From Amyelois transitella (taxonomy: Eukaryota; Arthropoda; Insecta; Lepidoptera; Pyralidae), in the NCBI RefSeq assembly GCF_032362555.1, contig NC_083519.1, positions 1,815,501 to 1,879,500 on the forward strand: a stretch of DNA of 64,000 nucleotides, read 5' to 3'. The notes beneath the pieces are model-generated. The model searched no databases. It saw only the letters and a program-made list of their open reading frames with translations, and was not told the origin of the DNA. The translations under genes were made by a program, and so were the position numbers. Shown piece after piece: positions 43,035-53,100 of this stretch (positions are counted from its first letter, which is position 1; each line of letters starts with the position of its first letter).

Positions 43035-44300
43035 AACAAAAATAGAAGCAATAAAAAATGTTGAGATGAAATGATTTAAACTAACAAACAATTATCAAAA
43101 TTTTAAAGCACGTTGCAGATAATTTGTATTGGTATTTTAGTTCATAGAGTAACTTACGATAACAAGGTTTAATAATGAATTTAATTCATGTTGCTAAGAA
43201 CTAGGAGGTCTATTATTTTATTAGTCTATTCTTAGGTCTTAGAGAAAGTATTTTTAAAACAAACATAAGTACAATGTAATATCTGTTTATTGCACCACAA
43301 TAAATTACAGCAAAATCACATGTATTTAAAAACATTGCAGCAAAAGGCGAACTTAACATTAAATGCGATCTCTTTCTTACCTACCTTTGAATTGTAAATA
43401 AAACCTCACCCAGAGACAAAAATTAATTCCATGAATTTTTTTGTGCTTTCGGCTTTTAGTCGCCTCCATCGAATATATGTTCGTTCATGTCACTGAATGT
43501 ATGTATAATTTTATCTTACATAGTCAATTGTAATCTAGTCTAGCCTAGTCAAAACTCAATGAGTACTTATATTATCGATTACTACTTATCTTATTACCCA
43601 GGTATGCTATTGTAAAAAGAAAATTATTTAGGTGCCTAAGTAAGAATAAATGTTGGTACATATTCTTTAATGTTAATAATTTATTTAAATAAGTACCTTT
43701 TATTCACAAGTAAGTATTTTTGCAGATTTTTCCAGGCCGCGGACAAACCGTCGTTCACCTTTAAATAGATTTTACCTACGTTTATTTACTTTTTAACATT
43801 TACAGTTTGTAAATTGATATGCATAGGCGGACTTAATGCTAATGGCATTATCTACCATTGGGTAAAGCAGTCTTATTATCATTTTATTTTTGAGGCGTGG
43901 GCAACAGAATCTCTTGCAACAACGATGTGATTTTTATAACAGTAAAAAATTTGTAATACCTTTAAAAATATTAACAATTCTGTAGTAATAATCTACTTCA
44001 ATCCTAGTCAATGAAAAAATAAAAACATGTTTAATACATATCAGTAGGTATTGGTACGTAAATCTAGTTTAAAGTTATGTAATTATGTATATTGTGTACT
44101 AATTATAATGTAGTATCTATCTAGTCATTAGTTGCTCGATTAAAAAGATGATATAAAAATGTGTTTTATTAAATAGTTACGTACCTACTAAGTAGTAATG
44201 TACGTGATAACTTAAAGTAGGTACCTGGTAGGCTACTACAAAGTTTCTATTAGTTTATATACTATTTATTATTTTATTTGTTTATAAAAACATATACATT
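43035..44300. other. intergenic, AT-rich
   Basis: A LINE 3'-end scrap lies at 43795-43870 (TAGGCGGACTTAATGCTAAT). Nothing else was recognised between fuss and the next repeat. Confidence 0.35.
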
Positions 44301-44304
44301 AAAA

Positions 44305-44460
44305 TCATGTCTTTATCCCTAACGGGATAGACGGAACCAACAATCTCGAAATATTGAAAGGCCACGTTTAGCTGTACGTATGGCTTGATGAGTTAATTAA
44401 GATTCAAATCGTGATAGGTTAATAGCCCATAACCTAAAAGAAGGAAGCAAAGTTACCGTT
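44305..44460 (-). repeat. SINE family A, decayed 3' part
   Basis: AAATCATGTCTTTATCCCTA ACGGGATAGAC to CCTAAAAGAAGG. Old and diverged. Confidence 0.65.
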
Positions 44461-44464
44461 ACCC

Positions 44465-45200
44465 TTGATTGACTTTTACAATCTGCACGGGAAGAGAAGT
44501 ACTGGCATACACTATGTTCTATCTTAGCTACCAGCCCTGGACTAGATGAATGTGCATGCTGTTCTCTTATTAGAAAAATATGTGTTCCTAATCTACCAAG
44601 GGAGGTTATGTATTCTTAATTGCTGAGAACCATTCGTATTACCTTTTTTTTATTCATCTAAGAGTTTATAAGGAATATCCGAAGAAGCTACAATATAGTA
44701 AGATGAGACCAGACGGGACATTTCCAGTCTCACACTAAAAAAATAAAAGAGCATCGCGCCTGTTCAAAGCCGGAAGGCCGTGTTGCTTATAAAAAAAACA
44801 AGTCACCGCTCCTGTTTTTCAATCAGTTACATTTTTTAAACCCATTCCATTATTGAATAATTAAAAGCCTATATTAATGCAAAGAATATTTGCCTCCTTG
44901 TTACGAGTACCTATCTTTTCTAATAACACCGGCATTTACTAAATAAATTCAAATTATCACAACTGTACCTCAATAGTGTGAATGTCTTGTTTGAAGTTAT
45001 TTATTACATACAATTCCAATTTACGATGCCAATACCGAAAAATACATTGGTATTTTATATGGAAACTGAAATAATAATCTTTTCTGTAACAAACTACAAA
45101 AAGTCTATGGTATTTCCAAAATGATGCGTCTATAGACCGCTAACATAAAAAATGAATATTATCTTCGGGTAACACTTTGATTGTCAATGTCATGTCATAA
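44465..45200. other. intergenic, no feature recognised
   Basis: AT-rich sequence upstream of RpL17 with no recognisable repeat or frame. Confidence 0.35.
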
Positions 45201-45223
45201 AACTGTCAAACTCTTTTGTCTAT

Positions 45224-45232
45224 TTCTTTTCC
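45224..45232 (+). promoter_or_regulatory. TCT-type initiator candidate of RpL17
   Basis: TTCTTTTCC within TATTTCTTTTCCTGTAAAA matches the pyrimidine initiator and 5'-TOP start used by animal ribosomal protein genes. The ATG follows at 45455 just after an acceptor-like TCTGTTTCAG (45446), so the 5' UTR is probably split by an intron. The donor is not resolved. Confidence 0.4.
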
Positions 45233-45454
45233 TGTAAAATTGTCTCCTGAGAGGTTGGTTTCGTGTTCGTTTTTATCCATTTTTATCTAATAAAATGCTT
45301 GTTTTTAAACAAAATCCAGGAACGGTATTACAAATCAAAGCATATTGCTTTTTCCTACGGGTATATTTTGGCGGATAAGTGAAGATGTGCAAAGTAATAA
45401 AACATAACCTATTTTATAGTGTTTGAAACAAGCCGCTCTGTTTCAGAAGCAAAA

Positions 45455-45535
45455 ATGGGTCGTTACTCTCGGGAGCCGGATAATCCAGCGAAGTCATGCA
45501 AAGCCCGTGGCTCAAACCTCCGTGTTCATTTCAAG
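45455..45535 (+). CDS. RpL17: RpL17 coding exon 1
   Basis: 27 residues, [20 protein letters not shown] to HFK. The ATG is in AAAAATGGG context, nine bases after a TTTCAG acceptor-like sequence. Confidence 0.96.
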
Positions 45536-48026
45536 GTATGTATATTTCCAATACCCAGTTTGTAAATAATACTGCACATGTATTGTTTACTTCTGAAACC
45601 TTTACTTCCACTAATAGCAGTTTTCGCTTTAGTTTGAATCTCAATGTCTCTTTGAAAAGTCATCAGTAAGGTCTAAGTATTTAATCAAAATGTGAAAGTT
45701 TAAGTCTCAACTAAAGTATAAACCAATGCTTTAGTTGCGACTTAATCGAAGTCGTGTCATGAAGATGACATTTATCATATTAACTATTACAAAGATGTAG
45801 TCATTAAAAGGGCTCAAATACTTAATTTTGGAAGTGATTCAAAACTTACGTTGCCCAAAATTTACATTAATTAACTTTTATTTCAGAACACATATGAGAC
45901 GGCAATGGCCATCAGGAAGTTCCCTCTTCGCCGTGCCGTCCGTTACCTCAAAAATGTGGTAGACCAAAAAGAGTGTATTCCATTCCGTCGCTTCAATGGT
46001 GGTGTTGGGCGCTGTGCACAGGCTAAACAGTTTGGCACCACACAGGGTCGCTGGCCTAAGAAATCTGCAGAGTTCCTGTTACAATTATTGAGGAATGCCG
46101 AGTCAAATGCTGACTACAAAGGCTTGGATGTGGACAGGCTGGTCATTGATCACATTCAAGTAAGTTTGTAATTATTTTCATACTAGGTAGGTACCTACTT
46201 AGTATTCCACTGACTTATGTGTAGACTTTATTTATGTTAGGTTTACTATAACAAGTTTTAATGAATAAAAATAGACCTACTGGAAGCTAAATTAAAATAT
46301 TCTGAAACCAGTGCCTCCAGAAATGATGTCCATTTATGTGTATTGCCAAACGTATCAACTTGTGTAGTTTTCTTTTATAAACTTGTTCAGTTTGTTAAAA
46401 AAAAGTAAATCTGTTTTGGCTAATCTTATTTCTTTATGAAATTTATATTTCACCAGTCTCGATGTATGCTAGCTTTGGTCCAGTCAGAATTTCCACTACC
46501 CCTACATCCACTTCACATAAAGGTTCAACCATAATCATAGTTGTTGCATGAAAGAGTAAAACATTTCTCATAAATTTATTGTCAAACAGACCCATATTGG
46601 GTAATTTTCAATATGCAGCTAAAATATATTTTACTATAGACCTCTAGATATAAATCTTCCTCAGAAATCCCTCTTTCCAACATTTCAAACAGGAAAAGTT
46701 TCCAGCTTTGCGAAATCAGTTTATACATACAGACAGAGAAAATAGGGGTAGTGGTAGTGAGTAGTATAAATAATAGCGAAGGTAATGAATTTTGATAGTG
46801 ATAGATAAATTGCAAAATTATATCAATGGTGACTTCTTTACACACTTTTGTTTTAGGATTGTTATTTATCTATCAGATAACTTTTATCCCCCTGTAAAAA
46901 ATGTGGCCCCGAATAAATAGACCATACATATGTATAATCACGTTTCTATCCCTTGCGGGGAAGACAGAGCCAAGTCGTGAAAAGATTGATATTTGGCTTA
47001 ATGATAAGAGATTCAAATAGTGATAGGTTGTTAGCCCATCGTCTATAAGAATTCCAAGTTTATAAGCCTATAGCTTAGTCACCTTTTAAGACATCCATAG
47101 GAAAAAGAGATGTAGTGGTCTTATCCCATTGTCTATAAGAAGAATTCCAAATTTATAAACTTATAGTTTAGTCACCTTTTAAGACATCCATAGGAAAGAT
47201 ATGTAGTGGTCTTATTTTTTTTCTATTGGTGCTGGATACCGCATAGCACATAGGTGTGCCTTTTTTTGCTTGACAGGATGTAACATTCTATGTACAAACT
47301 GTTTTCAAAAGGCATAAAAAAACAGTAGCATATTATATCCAAGAAAAGTTAAATACTTTTCTTTTATTATTGTGTTACTTACATTTGTTCCTTGGTTTTT
47401 GTGATTTTTTTGTTTATTGATATCTGTGTAAAAAGAATATCCTATGAAAGGGACTACATTGTAATTTTTTTGGTAACTGAAGCTTTTAGGGTTAGGAATA
47501 ACATCAAGAGAAAACTTGCATATTTAGGCAACAAGTAATGCTGTTACAGTGAGGGAAAACATTGTGATAAGCCTGCATACATCCAGGCGACTAGATTATG
47601 TGTGACTATAATCAAGTTTTGGTTTGGTTTACTTGCCAGTCAGATAAGTGTAGCAGAACTAAGTAGTATGGTCATAGGTGAATCTTGATCTCCTCTCCCC
47701 AACAGGCGAGCACAAAACTGACTTTAATATCAAAAGAAATAGATGACTATTAATTTCTTTAATTAAATTATTAGAATTATGAAAGTGAGATAATAATTTT
47801 AAATTGCGAATTCCAGGTAAACCGCGCCCCCTGCCTGCGCAGACGCACGTACCGCGCGCACGGGCGCATCAACCCGTACATGTCGTCGCCGTGCCACATC
47901 GAGGTGTGCCTCAGCGAGCGCGAGGACGCGGTGGCGCGCGCGGCGCCCGCCGACGACGCGCCCGCCAAGAAGAAGCTCTCCAAAAAGAAGCTGGCGCGCC
48001 AAAAGGAGAAGATGATGAGGGAATAG
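45455..48026 (+). CDS. RpL17: 60S ribosomal protein L17 (uL22)
   Basis: Exons 45455-45535, 45887-46159 and 47817-48026, all phase 0 with GT-AG borders (TTCAAG|GTATG, TTTCAG|AAC, ATTCAA|GTAAGT, TTCCAG|GTA). They encode 187 residues, the usual length. The start [20 protein letters not shown], the centre [20 protein letters not shown] and [30 protein letters not shown] are diagnostic of eukaryotic L17/uL22. The lysine-rich tail ends [14 protein letters not shown]. The protein sits on the large subunit near the exit tunnel. The last exon is clearly GC-rich compared with the AT-rich introns. The second intron carries a SINE with an internal duplication. Confidence 0.97.
45887..46159 (+). CDS. RpL17: RpL17 coding exon 2
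   Basis: 91 residues, [20 protein letters not shown] to DRLVIDHIQ, the main globular uL22 fold. Confidence 0.97.
46922..47248 (-). repeat. SINE family A with internal tandem duplication (RpL17 intron 2)
   Basis: From CATACATATGTATAATCACG to GGTGCTGGATACCGCATAGC. The segment from CCCATCGTCTATAAG to GTAGTGGTCTTAT (47035-47123) is repeated at 47124-47214, with several substitutions between the units. Confidence 0.78.
47817..48026 (+). CDS. RpL17: RpL17 coding exon 3
   Basis: 69 residues and TAG. It encodes the conserved beta-hairpin ([20 protein letters not shown]) and a variable Ala/Lys-rich tail. Confidence 0.97.
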   Translation, partial: VNRAPCLRRRTYRAHGRINPYMSSPCHIEVCLSEREDAVARAAPADDAPAKKKLSKKKLARQKEKMMRE

Positions 48027-48039
48027 ACATGTAAGGGTT

Positions 48040-48045
48040 AATAAA
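48040..48045 (+). terminator. poly(A) signal of RpL17
   Basis: AATAAA 14 bp after the stop codon, followed by a TTTTGTGTTTTATTTTG GT/T-rich downstream element. The very short 3' UTR is usual for ribosomal protein genes. Confidence 0.75.
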
Positions 48046-48084
48046 AAGATTTACATCCAGTTTTGTGTTTTATTTTGAAACTGT

Positions 48085-48335
48085 CGTGTCCCACCTGGCA
48101 CTTTGAATGGGATACTCCTTTTATTTATCTGTCGTAAATGGCGAGTAAGTAAACATTCATCTAGTGCCAGCTTTCATGCTGATCTCGTAGCGATAATACT
48201 CACATTAATAAGTGTGAAATGGAAATGCAAATAAACTTGGGATGTTTTTAAGTTATGGGTTAGCAATTTGTCACTATTTGAATTTTAATCATAAAGCCAT
48301 ACAGCGGGTCTTTCAGTTTTTTCATTATCATCTTG
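48085..48335 (+). repeat. SINE family A, heavily decayed
   Basis: ATGGGATACTCCTTTTATTT, GTCGTAAATGGCGAGTAAGT, AAACTTGGGATG and TTAGCAATTTGTCACTATTT remain in order. An insertion separates the first and second halves. Confidence 0.6.
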
Positions 48336-48339
48336 TCAT

Positions 48340-49575
48340 CAGTCATAATGTCGCGTTAAGAAGGAAGGGTTAAAAAATAAATAAATACTTACTAGTCTTT
48401 GTGTTAATAAAACTGTTTATTAATTGAAGAAAAATTCGTCACAACAAGATGCAACTGAGTAAAGAAAAAGAAAAAACTTCTAATACTATTTGTTTCAAGT
48501 AATCACAAAAGAATATAAACTACTTAAATTTTATTTTAAGACATCTCCAAAACCAGCGCACGAGGGATCGTTCTGAAATGAGAAACAGGTTATATCATTT
48601 TCAATTATAAAAATAGCTTTTTATTCACTATCAATAATCATGAGTCACAATAAAAATATGTAAAAGATTCACACTCTCAATAAAAGATACAAGAGAGAGA
48701 AGCAGGCGATAGATAGCCCATTAAATTCCTTTACCTTTGAGAGTTTAGATTTTTTTTCTTGAACTAATTAAGAAAAAATATCTGAATGAATTGCCGGTTC
48801 TAACAATATGCAGAATCCGGAATCACGTATTGTCTCTCGTATTAATATGTTAATACCATAATAATACATATTTTAATGACATCGTTAGCACGCACACATA
48901 ATTTATATGTACGCGTATTTACGCAGAAGATAAGTACATGTATGCCATATAAAAATAAATAGACATATATTTATGTATCTATCTACATATCTATATTATA
49001 AGTTCAGAGAACAATTTAATAGCTTTTTGCTAATGCATATTTTAAACAATAAAAGTTATTGGGTACAAGAAAAACGAAGAAAAATCTGAAATGTAAAATA
49101 TAAAATCTAAAAATGGATGTAACTTGACAATGTTTGATAATAATTGCCTTTACGGAGCACCATTAAAAATGCATGGAGCTTAAAGTTGCTGAAATGTTCA
49201 AGAACCTGAAGGCCTCATGTTTTGAAGATCCTCAGGCTGACGCTTTTTAAAACATACCTTTTAATGAGATCAACGAAGGAGCGAAATACAGACCATAAAG
49301 TTGCAGAAATACGAAGTCTTTGAATTAATATGTTTGAAAGAGGATAATGACTATCATGTAGACTAGTTCTATTCCCTGACAAATCGACCATTCCTGTAAA
49401 CAATCCAGCAGTCATTAGAAGTGACTGAAACCAAAAAAAGGAAATATTCAACAATAGCTAAATATAAACGTCGAAGAAAAAAAAAATAACATCGTTATTT
49501 CCCAAATATATTTAATATGTGAATACCTACAAATAATTAAAATTAATATATTATAGATACAAATTAAAAATCACA
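48340..49575. other. intergenic space between two convergent genes
   Basis: AT-rich with several AATAAA/TTTATT words around 48370-48425. The minus-strand open stretch at 49215-49454 shows no recognisable motif. No gene is called. Confidence 0.35.
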
Positions 49576-49579
49576 TAGT

Positions 49580-50045
49580 TCTATAAATCCATCATTAAGC
49601 CCGTCCAGTTGTATGGCAGCGAGACGTGGCCTTTGCTGGAGCGGCAAAAGCAAAACGTGCGTGTCACGGAAATGAACACGCTGCGCTGGACGTGTGGAGT
49701 ATCACGGAAGGACCCCGTGAGGAACTCTCATATCCGCAACAGCTTTTAATGTCAGACATAGAAGCCAAAATGCAGAATAGCCTACGCTGGTACGGCTATG
49801 TTTTGCGGAAAACGGCAGACTAGTTAGGGAACTGATGTCTGACCATACCGCTACCGCCGGGCCCAGGTAGAAGGTTCAGGTCGAAGAGATCAAGGCTGGA
49901 CGTCGTAAAAGATGATATGCGAGCAAATGGACTGAAATCCGAGGAAGCCGAAGTGTGGAGAGTCGGAAGGCGGACCCCGGGCCCCGGAACACTGTGGAGG
50001 GTGCAACCAGGAACAAGCACATGTATGTGTGCGCGTGTGTGTGTT
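49580..50045 (+). pseudogene. remnant of a reverse-transcriptase C-terminus
   Basis: Across two or three frames it reads LYGSETWPLLERQKQNVRVT, MNTLRWTCGVSR, LRWYGYVLRK and SRLDVVKDDMRANGLKSEEA EVW. This collinear order is typical of the end of RTE/I-type LINE ORF2. Frameshifts and a stop after VLRKTAD make it dead. A GTGTGCGCGTGTGTGTG run and (GA)n follow. It is a different family from the LINE at 54125. Confidence 0.7.
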
Positions 50046-50115
50046 AGAAAGAGAGAGAGTAAAACGCTATAAACATCAAAAATTGCATTAAGAGTCAACA
50101 GTCTTAAATGAATAT

Positions 50116-50167
50116 TTAACTCAAGGAGACATCAAGTACATATTTCCCGGCTCCGAAGCAATGAATG
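50116..50167 (-). CDS. rump: rump-type gene, last coding exon
   Basis: Acceptor CATCCTTAG. In the phase left by the previous exon it encodes SIHCFGAGKYVLDVSLS and TAA, completing the last alpha helix and the beta4-beta5 strands of RRM3 as the final residues of the protein, as in hnRNP M. Found by looking for the missing RRM end, so slightly less certain than the other exons. Confidence 0.62.
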
Positions 50168-53100
50168 CTAAGGATGCAGAGAACAAGTAAGGTTTTGAGA
50201 GAATTCCGGACAATAATCACCAGGCGCAAGAGCATATACATTAAGCCAGGATTGCTATTCTCAAGAACTTAGCTAGAAGCTGTTGGTGGGTTTTAATATT
50301 TGACCACTACAACCCATACGCCATAGTGACCAATGAATCAAACTACTTATCATAAGTTTTCGACATATACAGACGAAATAGTCGTCATATAGGCATTATT
50401 AAAGCAAAGAATATGTTAATAATATCAAAACTTTTGTAGCCAGGATAAACTATGACGAAAAAAAAGGCTGCATAAAATTTCTATATGCAGTTCTTTAAGT
50501 ATTTTCCTTTAAAGGAAGAAGTTAAAGAAAACAAGAATAACATTTAGTTAAAAAATACTTCACTATGGATATTCTGGAACGACAGTTTGTAAACACACTA
50601 AGAAGAAAATCCAGACAAACTGGCACATTTAATCATGTTTTATTCGTAAAATGAACCATTATTTCAACATGACTATCATTCTTTTAAAGTGTGTATCAAA
50701 ACGCAGTGTTAAAATTGGAACAGCCTCCCTTTAAAAAAAGAATAAAGTCAGTCTGTTGGGAACATACACGTTTCTTTTTAATGGTTATGGGCCCAGCACG
50801 CTTTCGCTGTGCATTTGAACCCATTGAAGATTTTGTACTTACCGAGTCACTTACCACATTCAGAAGAAGTTCACATTAATGACCTGTCCGTCCACCCTCG
50901 AGCGGTCGTATAACTCTGTGTTACATTTAGGAAATATTATTTGGAATCATCGAGTCAAGGTTACTAAGGAATGGATTAAGGTGACTTGTTTTTGTGTAGT
51001 TGATGGTCTGACATGTTTGATTGCGCCGTGTGGTCCTCAGCACTTTGGAACGACCACATCATTCTCATCCCACGGATATCGCAAAATTCATAAAAGGAAA
51101 GAAACAAATTCGTAAGTCGATTCGAATATTGGAACTTAATACATAACAGTAAAGCACACATCCTTTAATATTAAATTGTTCATTGTTTATGATTGTATTT
51201 AAGATCCATTATTGAATGACATCAGTCTATAAAATAAAATGAATAACTTGCTGTGCCCGCGTCTTTGTCCGCGTGGAATAGTTAAGTTATTTTGGGCATC
51301 ATTGAAGCCCTCAAGGATGAATAATTTTACCCGGTTTTTTTCACATTTTCCATTATTTCTTTGCTCATCCATCGGCTAAAAGAAGAATATCAAGTTTTTA
51401 AGTCCTCTTTTACGATATCCATGGGAAAGAGATGGTGTTACTCTAAAGTCTCGGACCCACACGTCACTGTAACGGTAAAATGTAATGTAAAATGACATTG
51501 TAGAAGCATTAACAGCCGTGACAAAAGGATACTGGCACACCTCTGTGCGTCTTTGACGTCTTGAAAGCGCACTATGGCGCGGCCCTGGCTCGTGATCTCC
51601 GCGAATTTCAACTCGCCGACCTCCGACATCTTGTTTACGAGCGCTTTCGATGTCACGCTCGATGGCAACTGGAATTAATCATTATTAAATTAATATAAAC
51701 GTGACAAATTACACAGATTTTGTAATTATAATTAATAGGTATGTAATAGATTGCAACCTGTCACTATTTGAATCTCAATTCTATCATTAAGCCAAATAGC
51801 TGAATGTGGCCATTCAGTCTTTTCAAGATTGTTGGCTCTGTCTACCCCGCAAGGGATATAGACGTGACGATATGTATGTGTATGTATGTATGTATGTGTA
51901 TGTATGTATGTATGTAATAGATTCCGTGCCGTGTGGTTCCCGGCATCAACAGAAAAAAGGACTAGGACGACCTCATCTCTTTCCCATGCATGTCGTAATA
52001 AGCAACTAAGGGATATGCTTATAAACTACGCATTCTTTTAAGGCGATAGGCTAGTAACCTGTCACTATTTGAATCTCAATTCTATCATTAAGCAAAACAG
52101 CTGAACGTGGCCGTTCAGTCTTTTCAAGATTGTTGTCTTCGTCTACCTCGCAAGGGATATAGACGTGATTATATGTATGTATGTAAAAATATAGATAAAC
52201 GTCCAGAAAACGAGTGCCGGTAGTCGAACTGCTACGGTGCCCGAATAAAATAACCGTGTTTCACAGGTTCAAATCCTATTATTCGATTTGATACGAAAAC
52301 ATAGTGCAGTCACTTACATTTGTGAACACCAGCATGTCAGATGACGTCATTGCGTTTTGTCTATCCGATTTTTCTAAGTCGCTCAGTCTTTCAACGTCGA
52401 AGTCGTCTGTAAAACAGATTTTTTAAATATTTTTGAAAATAGAAGATTGCTTTTTATTGGCTTGGAACTTGTTTAGCTTGCGTGCTTTTTACGCCCCATC
52501 CAAATTCATTATTTCCTTCATGCAAGCTCCTGGGTTTAGGGTACAAGGTGACCCTTCACCAGGACGTCTCTGACTTGATCAAAGCACGTTCGTCTAGACC
52601 ACGCTGTTTTGATTTTTATTATGATGTGAAACGTGACAGCAATAGTTTTTCGCGCGATAAAATAAATGCTTTTAATTTCACCCTATCAACATGACGAAAA
52701 CATGTAAGCATTCCTTTATCATAACAATTTTACACCGATCATAAAGCTCTCATTTTCACTAAGTTTATTTCGCTTTCATACCTCTCTATCCTCACTCAAC
52801 TTTCACTCCCATACAATAGTGTTGGGGCCAACACGCCTTATTATTTACCTATTATCATTTACCTGGCTTAAATTTCTTATTTCCATAGCTGCTATTATCA
52901 GGCGACCGACTAGGCGTGTACTGTGGCTCTACGTGACTCCATTGACTAGCCGTCCAACTGCCCGTATTCGATACTGGAGTGCAACTCTGAACGGAAGGCG
53001 GCACATCAAACCGGCTAACTTTAGTCGTCATTAACGCATTTTGCTGAAAACTGGCCATTTGGCCCATACTCCCATACATATTCTGCACATTCGCGTACGC

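Noticed and set aside
45536..47816. snoRNA genes in the RpL17 introns
   Set aside because: Ribosomal protein introns often host them, but I found no box C/D pair with the proper spacing and no convincing H/ACA fold by eye.
47777..48034. Overlapping frames in both directions over RpL17 exon 3
   Set aside because: They are by-products of the GC-rich coding exon; only the uL22 frame has homology.
48540..48572. Terminal exon of the rump-type gene on the minus strand (acceptor CATTTCAG)
   Set aside because: In the required phase it gives TIPRALVLEMS and a stop, which does not complete the RRM. The exon at 50167-50116 does so in the right phase.
51871..51917. CRISPR-like or satellite array
   Set aside because: Simple (ATGT)n microsatellite arising from a SINE tail; no spacers. 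No CRISPR array is present anywhere in the window.
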